Positions 1-5,593 of a DNA stretch of 8,639 nt are shown here, piece after piece. The notes below the pieces were generated by a model. The model saw only the letters and a program-made list of their open reading frames with translations. It was not told the DNA's origin and searched no databases. The DNA lies in NCBI GenBank assembly GCA_002437735.1, contig DJRC01000094.1:1-8639 (forward strand), written 5' to 3'. A program made the translations under genes and the position numbers. The stretch's first letter is position 1, and each line of letters opens with the position of its first letter. This DNA comes from Oscillospiraceae bacterium UBA6370 (lineage in GTDB: Bacteria; Bacillota; Clostridia; Oscillospirales; Oscillospiraceae).

Positions 1-21
1 GATCGCTTTGATAAGTCCCAT
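1..21 (-). CDS. 5' end of a divergent gene, possibly SPFH/band-7 family (partial)
   Basis: Only seven codons lie in the window, reading MGLIKAI from an ATG at 21-19. A good ribosome binding site, AGAAGGGAG on the minus strand, has its GGAG at 31-34 and sits nine bases from the ATG. A promoter candidate lies upstream at 84-112. These signals make a real divergent start likely, although the coding sequence is far too short to identify by homology. From memory, a group of clostridial SPFH/band-7 membrane-scaffold proteins begins with a very similar MGLIKA sequence, so that is my tentative guess. The gene could share control with the neighbouring tetR operon, since the two start points face away from each other across about 236 bases. 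Confidence 0.5.
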
Positions 22-83
22 ACGATAAAGCTCCCTTCTGTTTCTTTCAGCCGGTCTTGCTTGTATTTGCTTGTGATGCACCC

Positions 84-112
84 AGTTTATCAGAAAATAG
101 ACAAAAACGCAA
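84..112 (-). promoter_or_regulatory. Candidate promoter for the divergent left-edge gene
   Basis: On the minus strand TTGCGT (107-112) is followed after 17 bases by TAAACT (84-89). The bases TGA immediately precede TAAACT, which makes an extended -10. Match to consensus is only moderate (three and four of six). The start of transcription would fall near 77, leaving a leader of about 55 bases before the ATG at 21. Confidence 0.4.
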
Positions 113-116
113 TGAC

Positions 117-166
117 CTTTTGCGCTTTCCTGTACGCTTTCGTCATCCGGCATCGCAAAAGAAAGC
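117..166. repeat. Nested inverted repeat between the two divergent promoters
   Basis: CTTTTGCG (117-124) is mirrored by CGCAAAAG (154-161) across a 29-base spacer. Overlapping it, GCTTTC occurs at 124-129 and again at 136-141, with its reverse complement GAAAGC at 161-166. The cluster sits between the leftward promoter (84-112) and the rightward one (199-226), where a shared regulator could bind. It could equally be a chance result of the T/C-rich stretch. Confidence 0.35.
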
Positions 167-172
167 TATATT

Positions 173-191
173 TTTTGAATGTTGTTCAAAA
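173..191. promoter_or_regulatory. Candidate TetR operator A
   Basis: This is a perfect inverted repeat, TTTTGAA (173-179) and TTCAAAA (185-191), around a five-base centre TGTTG. The 19-base size and symmetry suit a TetR-family dimer. It lies just upstream of the -35 box at 199-204. A weaker relative is found at 227-241. Binding by the adjacent repressor is inferred from position and symmetry only. Confidence 0.5.
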
Positions 192-198
192 TGTCATA

Positions 199-226
199 TT
201 GCATTTTTCTCGCAGCGTGCTATAAT
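199..226 (+). promoter_or_regulatory. Promoter of the tetR-bactofilin operon
   Basis: TTGCAT (199-204) and a perfect TATAAT (221-226) are separated by 16 bases. TGC immediately before the -10 box adds an extended -10 element. This is one of the strongest promoter matches in the window. Transcription should start near 233, giving a leader of about 25 bases that includes the ribosome binding site at 243-249. Confidence 0.75.
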
Positions 227-241
227 TTGAGAACTGTTCAG
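227..241. promoter_or_regulatory. Candidate TetR operator B, over the transcription start
   Basis: TTGAGAACTGTTCAG matches the 15-base core of operator A (175-189) at ten positions: TTGA at the left and TGTTCA at the right. It spans the predicted transcription start, between the -10 box and the ribosome binding site, where a bound repressor would block initiation. The centres of A (182) and B (234) are 52 bases apart, close to five helical turns. Confidence 0.4.
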
Positions 242-257
242 GAAAGGAGCAACCCCT

Positions 258-914
258 ATGGCACGAAAGCAGATGATCGAGGGCGGCACGAAGAACCGCA
301 TCCGCGAGGTCGGAGGACGACAGATCTTTGAGCACGGCTACGACGGCACGAGCGTGCGCGGCATTATGCTGGAGGTCGGCGGCGAGGTCGGCTTGTTCTA
401 CTATTACTACAAGACCAAGGACGAGCTGTTCACCGATGTGCTCGACCACTTCTTCGAGCCCTATCGGAAGGACTTTGAGGCGCTTGCCGCCGAGGCGAAG
501 GAGAAGCCCTATCAGGCGCTGCTGCGCTTTTTCAGCTACATCAAGCGCGAGGTGCGCGCCTTCCGCGCGAGGTACGAGGGCAATATGCACCGCACGGTCC
601 GCTGGGCCATCCGCGAGCAGACGCTCACGGTCATTGAGCCGTATATCGAGGACATCATCCGCACGCTTATGGCCTGTGGCGCGAAGCCGACGATGGACCC
701 GCACACCATGGCGATTTTCCTCGCGCACGGCCTGGGGAGCTGCATCCTGCACGAGGACGCCGACTGGGTCGACGAGGCGACGGACGAGATCCGCCGCACG
801 GTCAACCTCATCATGGGACTCAGCGAGGAGGAGTCCCGCAAAATGTTTGAAAACGCGGACGGGAAAGCAAATGCTCCCGCCGCGATGGAAGGAGAAAAGA
901 AAAATGAAATGTAA
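258..914 (+). CDS. TetR/AcrR-family transcriptional repressor
   Basis: This 218-residue protein has the usual TetR length and layout. An N-terminal DNA-binding domain covers roughly residues 10-60, with the pattern IFEHGYDGTSVRGI followed by GLFYYYYKTKDELF. The second part matches the conserved YxYFxxKxxL signature that ends the helix-turn-helix domain. The segment VGGEVG (about 40-45) stands where most members have AGVSxG, a small departure at the start of the recognition helix. The helical remainder would bind an effector and form the dimer, but the ligand cannot be read from the sequence. The ATG at 258 has a strong site, AAAGGAG (243-249), eight bases upstream. The stop overlaps the next gene by 11 bases, so both are probably translated from one message. 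Autoregulation is inferred from palindromes on both sides of the promoter. Confidence 0.93.
   Translation: MARKQMIEGGTKNRIREVGGRQIFEHGYDGTSVRGIMLEVGGEVGLFYYYYKTKDELFTDVLDHFFEPYRKDFEALAAEAKEKPYQALLRFFSYIKREVRAFRARYEGNMHRTVRWAIREQTLTVIEPYIEDIIRTLMACGAKPTMDPHTMAIFLAHGLGSCILHEDADWVDEATDEIRRTVNLIMGLSEEESRKMFENADGKANAPAAMEGEKKNEM
888..894 (+). promoter_or_regulatory. Ribosome binding site inside tetR for the membrane bactofilin
   Basis: GGAAGGAG-like bases lie within the last codons of tetR, nine bases before the ATG at 904. This site fixes the start of the second gene. The open frame continues upstream to 328, but that part is out-of-frame tetR sequence. It points to coupled translation of the two genes. 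Confidence 0.7.
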
Positions 915-2076
915 GAAGCTTGTATCCCTGTGCCTTTGCCTGCTGCTGGCGCTGGCGCTCGCCGTGCCGGCCTGCGCCGCGTTCGAGGACGTTTTTGCCG
1001 ACGGCTCCGCCGACGGTACGCGCGACGGCTCGCTGTTTCTCTCGGGAGAGAGCGTGCGGAGCGACGCCGCGGTGAACGGCGTGCTGCTCGCTGCGGGCAG
1101 GACGGTCGGCGTGAACGGCGCGGGCGCGTATGTCATGGCGGCGGGCTATGAGGTGACGCTCGGCGGCACGGCGGAGAACGACGCGTTCCTCGCGGGCTAT
1201 AGCATCGGCGTGAACGGAACGGCGCAGCGCGACGTGTTCGCTGCGGGCCAGAGCATCACCGTGGACGGCACGGTGGGGCGCGACCTCTACGCCGCCGCCA
1301 ACACCGTCACCATCACCGGCTCCGTCGGCGGCGACGTGTACATCAGCGCCGAGAACGTCGTCATCGGCGACGGCGCCAAGATCGGCGGGCGGCTGCACTG
1401 CAATGCAAGCGCCCTGCGCTCCGTGCCCGACGGCATCGCGGACAGCGCCGAGCTTTACGACGAGCCGGAAAGCGGCGACGCGGATGTGAGCATTACGGTC
1501 CCCGACGACGAGCCGGGCGTCGGCAGCATCGTGCTGCGTAAGGCGCTGAGCTTCGCGGGTATGCTGCTGCTTGCCTTTGTTCTGCTGTGGCTCACACCAC
1601 TGTGGGAGACGGTGGATCGGAAGTATTACGGCGCGCCGTTCGGCAAGTATGCCAAGGCGTTCGGCATCGGCTTCGCCGTGCTCGCGGGCGTGCCGCTCGC
1701 GGCGGTCCTGCTGTTCATCTCGAATGTCGGCGTGCGCCTTGCGCTGCTCGTGCTGTTCCTGTATGCCGCGGCGCTCATTGCTTCCCCGGTGTTCCTCGGC
1801 TTTTTCCTTAGCGCGATGCTCTGGCGCGGGGCGATGAAGAAGGCTCCCTGCTACTATGCGGAGCTGGCCATCGGCGTCCTCGTCTGGCGCGTCGCGGCCA
1901 GCGTGCCTGGCCTGTCCTTCGCGGTGGGTCTCGTCTCCGTGCCGCTCGGTCTCGGCGTTGTGACGCTCCTGCTCGGCAAGGGCGCGGCGAAGCCGTCGCC
2001 CAAGGCGGAGACGGCTTGCGAGGAAAGCGCGGCGTCCGACTCCGTGGCGCTGCCGGAGGACAGCGCGGAGCAATAA
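904..2076 (+). CDS. Exported bactofilin-like beta-helix protein with polytopic membrane domain
   Basis: The product has 390 residues. Residues 1-26 form a signal peptide, with two lysines and then a long leucine/alanine core. VPAC at 21-24 loosely resembles a lipobox, but ordinary cleavage after ACA or ACAA looks equally possible. Residues about 45-166 carry a short repeat of about 17 residues with the pattern AAGxxIxVxGTxxRDVF, typical of the right-handed beta-helix of bactofilins (polymer-forming cytoskeletal proteins). An acidic linker (about 175-200) follows, then about five hydrophobic segments (roughly residues 210-370) and a polar acidic tail. The signal peptide implies that the beta-helix lies outside the membrane, unlike classical cytoplasmic bactofilins. 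It is co-transcribed with the TetR gene, overlapping it by 11 bases, and followed by a terminator at 2095. A structural or envelope role is likely. The precise function is unknown. Confidence 0.82.
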   Translation: MKCKKLVSLCLCLLLALALAVPACAAFEDVFADGSADGTRDGSLFLSGESVRSDAAVNGVLLAAGRTVGVNGAGAYVMAAGYEVTLGGTAENDAFLAGYSIGVNGTAQRDVFAAGQSITVDGTVGRDLYAAANTVTITGSVGGDVYISAENVVIGDGAKIGGRLHCNASALRSVPDGIADSAELYDEPESGDADVSITVPDDEPGVGSIVLRKALSFAGMLLLAFVLLWLTPLWETVDRKYYGAPFGKYAKAFGIGFAVLAGVPLAAVLLFISNVGVRLALLVLFLYAAALIASPVFLGFFLSAMLWRGAMKKAPCYYAELAIGVLVWRVAASVPGLSFAVGLVSVPLGLGVVTLLLGKGAAKPSPKAETACEESAASDSVALPEDSAEQ

Positions 2077-2094
2077 AGCCCATATTGCGCAGCG

Positions 2095-2123
2095 AAAAGA
2101 GACCGCTCCGGCGGCCTCTTTTT
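2095..2123 (+). terminator. Intrinsic terminator of the tetR-bactofilin operon
   Basis: AAAAGAG (2095-2101) pairs with CTCTTTT (2116-2122), and CCGC (2103-2106) pairs with GCGG (2111-2114). The loop is TCCG, with one A-C mismatch between the two blocks. The stem ends in a run of five T. It lies 18 bases after the stop codon at 2076. Confidence 0.8.
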
Positions 2124-2153
2124 GATAGGAACATAATTTTTTATTATGTCTAC

Positions 2154-2182
2154 TTGCAATGCGGCGGCGATTCCTGTAGAAT
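2154..2182 (+). promoter_or_regulatory. Promoter of the SLH-GH18 gene
   Basis: TTGCAA (2154-2159) is followed after 17 bases by TAGAAT (2177-2182), four and five matches of six. Transcription would start near 2189. An in-frame ATG at 2181 overlaps the -10 box, so it cannot be the translation start. This supports the ATG at 2217. Confidence 0.6.
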
Positions 2183-2206
2183 GGTGTCGGAAACTTTTCT
2201 GACCTC

Positions 2207-2211
2207 GGAGG
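2207..2211 (+). promoter_or_regulatory. Ribosome binding site deciding the SLH-GH18 start
   Basis: GGAGG lies five bases before the ATG at 2217. The alternative ATG at 2181 has no comparable site, and only the 2217 start places a clean signal peptide at the N-terminus. Confidence 0.65.
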
Positions 2212-2216
2212 CTGCC

Positions 2217-3845
2217 ATGAAGAAACGAATCTTATTTTTGAGCTGTTTGCTCGCGCTCGTGCTGAGCACCGCCGCGCTCGCCGCGGACTACACCGACGTT
2301 CCCGCCGACTCGTGGGCGAGGGAGAGCATCGACAAGGCTGCGGAGTACAGTCTGATGAACGGCGTGGGGGAGGGGCGCTTCGGTTACGGCGATACCATTT
2401 CGCGCGAGCAGTTTATCACCATTCTGGTGCGGATGTTCGGCTGGGAGAGCGTGAGCGGCGAGGACGCCGCCATCGACATCGCGGGTTCGTGGGCGCGGGA
2501 GTTTGTCAACACCGCCGCCGCCAACGGCGTCATTGACGCGGGAGGCAAATTCCGCCCGAGGGACGCCATCACGCGCCGCGAAATGGCAGTGATGCTCGTG
2601 CGCGCGCTCGGTCTCGGCGAGCTTGCCAGGGCGGACGCGGACGCGGCGCTGCCCTTCACCGACGTGACCGCCCAGCGCGGCTACATCGCCATCGCCTACG
2701 AGATCGGCATGACCACCGGCGCGACCGAGACGACCTTCGAGCCGGACGGCACCGCCGCGCGCGAACAGGCGGCGGCCATGCTCGTGCGCGTCTACGAAAA
2801 GTACCACGCGCCGACGACGTGGAAGCACGCCTTCTACGCGCTCTCGTCCTACTCGCAGCTCGAGCAGGCCAAGCAGTTCGACGCCGTCAGCTTCGGCTGG
2901 AGCCACATGACCTACTCCGCCGAGGAGGGCGCGAAGCTCTCGACCGTGAACGACGACAGCTCCGGCTTTTATATCCCCGCCGGCTATGCCGACGTGGTCC
3001 CCGCGCTGCGCGAGGCGGGCGTGGAGCTCAAGCTCAACGTGTTCATGTCCGGCAGCAGCCTGCGCGCCATGCTCAACGACGGACGTGCGCCGATGGCCGC
3101 GGTCGCGGAGATCCTAACGGAACTCGAGCGCGTGTACCCCGACCTCGGCTACAATCCCTACAGCGGCGTGACCATCGACTTCGAGGGTCTGCGCGCCGCG
3201 GACAAGGAGAGTTTCAATGCCTTTATGACGGAGCTTTCCGCCACGCTGCACGCCGAGGGCAAGACGCTCTACGCCGCCGTCATGCCCGCCGTCTACGACG
3301 ATGCCTACTTCGACGGCTACGATTTCAAGACGCTCGGCACGCTCTGCGACCGCGTGATCCTCATGGCGCACGACTACGCGGCGGGCGATCTGACCGGTTT
3401 CCTCGGCTCGCGCTACTACCGCAACCATCCCTGCGCGCCGCTCTACAAGGTCTACTACGCCGTGCGCACCGCGGCGCGTGAGATGGACGATCCCGCGAAG
3501 CTGACGCTTGCCGTCAGCATGGACGCCCGTGCGTGGCAGACGGACGCGGACGGTCTGCTGACTGCGGTTCGCTCCACGCACCCGCTGCAGGCCACGGTTT
3601 ACAAGCGCCTGTGCCAGAGCGATACCGTGATGGGTTGGTCCGACACCGCCCGCAGTCCGTGGTGTACCTACACCACCGAGAGCGGACAGCATATCTTCCT
3701 CTGGTACGAGGACGCGCGCAGCACCACCGAGAAGCTCTCCTGCGCCAAGCTCGTGGGCGTGACCTCGGTCTCCGTCTGGCGGCTCGGCCTCATTCCCGAT
3801 TACGCGGACGAGGGCCTGCACTACGATGTGATGAGCGTTCTGTAA
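2217..3845 (+). CDS. Secreted S-layer-homology protein with GH18-type glycosidase domain
   Basis: The product has 542 residues. A signal peptide covers about residues 1-22, with cleavage near ALA. Three SLH repeats follow at about 24-75, 86-133 and 146-195, with the conserved features FxDV, a central (F/Y)xPxxxxTRxE-like segment and MLVRxxG. SLH repeats bind pyruvylated secondary wall polymer, so the protein should sit on the cell wall. From about residue 204 to the end is a GH18 TIM barrel of the SleL/YaaH-like type. GVTIDFE carries the Asp/Glu pair D321 and E323, LMAHD lies at 382-386, and SVWRLGLIP near the end holds the closing Trp521. The first two aspartates of the full DxxDxDxE motif are Ser and Thr. 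Cleavage of glycan with GlcNAc, such as peptidoglycan or chitin-like polymer, is expected. The substrate is not determined. It has its own promoter and a shared terminator. Confidence 0.88.
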   Translation: MKKRILFLSCLLALVLSTAALAADYTDVPADSWARESIDKAAEYSLMNGVGEGRFGYGDTISREQFITILVRMFGWESVSGEDAAIDIAGSWAREFVNTAAANGVIDAGGKFRPRDAITRREMAVMLVRALGLGELARADADAALPFTDVTAQRGYIAIAYEIGMTTGATETTFEPDGTAAREQAAAMLVRVYEKYHAPTTWKHAFYALSSYSQLEQAKQFDAVSFGWSHMTYSAEEGAKLSTVNDDSSGFYIPAGYADVVPALREAGVELKLNVFMSGSSLRAMLNDGRAPMAAVAEILTELERVYPDLGYNPYSGVTIDFEGLRAADKESFNAFMTELSATLHAEGKTLYAAVMPAVYDDAYFDGYDFKTLGTLCDRVILMAHDYAAGDLTGFLGSRYYRNHPCAPLYKVYYAVRTAAREMDDPAKLTLAVSMDARAWQTDADGLLTAVRSTHPLQATVYKRLCQSDTVMGWSDTARSPWCTYTTESGQHIFLWYEDARSTTEKLSCAKLVGVTSVSVWRLGLIPDYADEGLHYDVMSVL

Positions 3846-3861
3846 GCGAAAAAAGCGCAAA

Positions 3862-3895
3862 AAAAAGAAGAGCTGCTTTCGCAGCTCTTCTTTTT
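3862..3895. terminator. Bidirectional terminator between convergent genes
   Basis: A perfect 15-base stem, AAAAAGAAGAGCTGC (3862-3876) with its complement at 3881-3895, encloses the loop TTTC. The A/T ends provide a U-run in both directions. It therefore serves the SLH-GH18 gene on the plus strand (stop at 3845) and gdhA on the minus strand (stop at 3916). Confidence 0.9.
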
Positions 3896-3915
3896 GGTTT
3901 TCAAAGCGGTTCGGC

Positions 3916-5268
3916 TTAGAAAATGCCCTGAGCCATCATGGCGTCGGCGACCTTCTGGAAGCCGGCGATGTTGGCGCCAGCGACCAGGTTGTAGCCCAGG
4001 CCGTAACGCTCGGCAGCCTCAACGGAAGCATCATAAATGTTCTTCATGATGGCTTCCATCTTGGCGTCGACTTCCTCAGCGGTCCAGTAGATGCGCTGAG
4101 CGTTCTGAGCCATTTCGAGCTCGGAGACGGAAACGCCGCAGGCGTTGACAGCCTTGGAAGGAGCGACGGTGAGGTGCTTCTGGCTCATCAAGAAGGCCAG
4201 AGCATCGTTGGTGGTGGGCATGTTGCCGACTTCGATGTAGTAAGGAACACCGGACTCAGCGATCTTCTTGGCCCACTCCATGTTGACATCGTTCTGGGTA
4301 GCGGCGGGCATGTAAACGTCAACGTCCTTGACGCCCCAGCACTTCTGACCCTCGACGAACTCAACGCCGAACTTATCGGCATAGGGCTTGCAGTGCATAG
4401 GATCCTTGGCGCGCATCTCGAGGATGTAGTTGAGCTTCTCTTCGCCGCAGACGCCGTCGGGATCGTGGATGTAGCCATCGGGGCCGGCGAAATAGGTGAC
4501 CTTGCCGCCGAGCTCGTCGATCTTCTTCATGATGCCCCAGCCAACATTGCCGTAGCCGGACATAGCGACGCGCAGGCCCTCGATGCCCTTGCCGTCGTGC
4601 TTGAGGACTTCGCGCAGATAATAGACAGCGCCGAAGCCGGTCGCCTCGGGACGGAGGATGGAGCCGCCGGTGCAGACAGCCTTGCCGGACATAGCGCCGA
4701 ACTCGGCAGCGCCGACGATGCGGCGATACTGACCGTACAGATAACCGACCTCGCGGCCGCCGACACCAACGTCACCGGCGGGGCAGTCGATATCCTGACC
4801 GATGTGACGATGGAACTCGGTCATGAAGGCCTGGCAGAAGCGCATGACTTCGCCGTCGCTGCGGCCGATGGGGGAGAAGTCGGAACCGCCCTTGGCGCCG
4901 CCGATGGGCAGGCAGGTCAGAGCATCTTTGAAGGTCTGCTCAAAGCCGAGGAACTTGATGATGGAGAGGTTGACGTTGGAAGCAAAGCGGAGGCCGCCCT
5001 TGTAGGGGCCAAGCGCCGCGTTGTACTGAACGCGGTAGCCGCGGTTGACGTGATACTTGAGCTGATCGTCCATCCAAACGACGCGGAACTCGATGGTGCG
5101 CTCGGGCTCGACCATACGCTCGAGCAGGCAGGCAGCCTCATACTCGGGGTGGGCATCGATGACGGGTTCGAGAGAGGTCAAGACCTCTTCGACGGTCTGC
5201 AGAAATTCGGGCTCATTCGCGTTCTTGGCTCTGGTCTCGTCCAGAACTCTCTGGATATAAGCATTCAT
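3916..5268 (-). CDS. gdhA: Glutamate dehydrogenase, hexameric, probably NAD-dependent
   Basis: This enzyme interconverts glutamate and 2-oxoglutarate plus ammonia in the cytoplasm. The 450 residues match the length of the small hexameric family. The substrate-site lysines are present at K90 (GPYKGG), K114 (TFKDAL) and K126 (GGAKGG), and the catalytic Asp at D166 (PAGDVGVG). The Rossmann loop is GYGNVG (238-243). The next strand ends in FAGPDGYIHDP, with P263 and D264. By recall, these align one residue on from Pro262 and Asp263 of Clostridium symbiosum GDH, which is NAD-specific. NAD preference, and a possible role in glutamate fermentation as well as ammonia assimilation, is inferred from that match. 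The C-terminus GLGYNLVAGANIAGFQK is a family hallmark. The ATG at 5268 has AGGAGG eight bases upstream (5277-5282). The gene stands alone, between its own leader and the shared terminator. Confidence 0.97.
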   Translation of the reverse strand: MNAYIQRVLDETRAKNANEPEFLQTVEEVLTSLEPVIDAHPEYEAACLLERMVEPERTIEFRVVWMDDQLKYHVNRGYRVQYNAALGPYKGGLRFASNVNLSIIKFLGFEQTFKDALTCLPIGGAKGGSDFSPIGRSDGEVMRFCQAFMTEFHRHIGQDIDCPAGDVGVGGREVGYLYGQYRRIVGAAEFGAMSGKAVCTGGSILRPEATGFGAVYYLREVLKHDGKGIEGLRVAMSGYGNVGWGIMKKIDELGGKVTYFAGPDGYIHDPDGVCGEEKLNYILEMRAKDPMHCKPYADKFGVEFVEGQKCWGVKDVDVYMPAATQNDVNMEWAKKIAESGVPYYIEVGNMPTTNDALAFLMSQKHLTVAPSKAVNACGVSVSELEMAQNAQRIYWTAEEVDAKMEAIMKNIYDASVEAAERYGLGYNLVAGANIAGFQKVADAMMAQGIF

Positions 5269-5332
5269 GATAATAGCCTCCTCTAAATTTACTCGTTAAG
5301 AGCATTTCGATGGTGCTTCCATCTCGTCTGTT

Positions 5333-5361
5333 AGACTATCACAAAACAGGCGGTTTCTCAA
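5333..5361 (-). promoter_or_regulatory. Candidate gdhA promoter
   Basis: On the minus strand TTGAGA (5356-5361) and TAGTCT (5333-5338) are 17 bases apart. The -35 match is fair and the -10 match is poor (three of six). A second option is TATTAT at about 5460-5465, which has a good -10 but no convincing -35. It would give a leader of nearly 190 bases. I cannot decide between them. Confidence 0.3.
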
Positions 5362-5400
5362 GGGGGTACGTCCAAAATCGGAGCGTCCGGCTGTGAGAAA
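5354..5400. repeat. Inverted repeat in the gdhA upstream region
   Basis: TTTCTCA (5354-5360) is mirrored by TGAGAAA (5394-5400) across 33 bases. A small hairpin, CGGA-GCG-TCCG (5379-5389), lies inside it. The left arm overlaps the candidate gdhA -35 box. It could be an operator, or a leader structure if transcription begins further upstream. Confidence 0.35.
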
Positions 5401-5450
5401 TTTTTCCTTCCTTTTTGTGCAAAGCGCAGAAACGGAGAGAAAAAAGTTTC

Positions 5451-5479
5451 GGAATTTTGATAATACCTATTAAAATTCC
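5451..5479. promoter_or_regulatory. AT-rich palindrome upstream of gdhA, possible operator
   Basis: GGAATTTT (5451-5458) and AAAATTCC (5472-5479) form a perfect eight-base inverted repeat around 13 bases. Inside it, AATA and TATT flank CC. The AT-rich symmetry and the position, about 185 bases before the gdhA ATG and overlapping a TATTAT box on the minus strand, suggest a regulator binding site. No regulator is identified. Confidence 0.4.
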
Positions 5480-5522
5480 TGCAATTATTCCTTCATGTCA
5501 TGCTTAACATCTGAATTTTTTC

Positions 5523-5547
5523 TGTCATGCTGCGGCGAAGCATGACA
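5523..5547. repeat. Hairpin next to the terminator, with an extra upstream arm copy
   Basis: TGTCATGCT (5523-5531) pairs perfectly with AGCATGACA (5539-5547) around the loop GCGGCGA. The same nine bases TGTCATGCT also occur at 5496-5504, so the right arm could pair with either copy. The hairpin has no T-run and abuts the terminator at 5547-5577. It may be a small dispersed repeat or an RNA-stabilising structure. Confidence 0.5.
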
Positions 5548-5577
5548 AAAGGCGATGGAAAATATCCATCGCCTTTT
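5547..5577 (-). terminator. Intrinsic terminator of the three-helix membrane protein gene
   Basis: A 13-base perfect stem, AAAAGGCGATGGA (5547-5559) with its complement at 5565-5577, encloses the loop AAATA. Read on the minus strand it lies 17 bases past the stop codon at 5594 and ends in TTTT. The T-run on the plus side would also allow stopping in the other direction. Confidence 0.85.
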
Positions 5578-5593
5578 TGCATATATGCGTTGT

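Noticed and set aside
186..1136. Minus-strand open frame opposite tetR and the start of the bactofilin-like gene
   Set aside because: It crosses the tetR promoter and two genes with clear family signatures on the other strand. The translation is Arg/Ala/Val-rich without motifs.
1021..1400. Possible tandem DNA repeat in the bactofilin-like gene
   Set aside because: The periodicity is in the protein (about 17 residues per turn). The DNA is too diverged to count as a separate repeat element.
820..2073. Minus-strand open frame opposite the bactofilin-like gene
   Set aside because: The translation is rich in Arg, His, Gln and Ala, typical of the antisense of GC-rich coding DNA. The sense strand encodes a signal peptide, beta-helix repeats and membrane helices.
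2181..2216. Earlier in-frame ATG for the SLH-GH18 gene
   Set aside because: It overlaps the predicted -10 box, lacks a ribosome binding site and would bury the signal peptide behind 12 polar residues.
4174..5286. Long plus-strand open frame (370 codons) opposite gdhA
   Set aside because: It is the antisense of an unmistakable glutamate dehydrogenase. The frame stays open because sense codons ending in G or C give few antisense stops. It has no ribosome binding site of note, and the translation is a low-complexity Ala/Asp/Val/Leu-rich string.
5269..5593. Possible riboswitch or small protein gene in the gap upstream of gdhA
   Set aside because: I recognise no riboswitch consensus, and no open frame with a convincing ribosome binding site. 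Only promoter-like boxes, palindromes and a terminator are supported.
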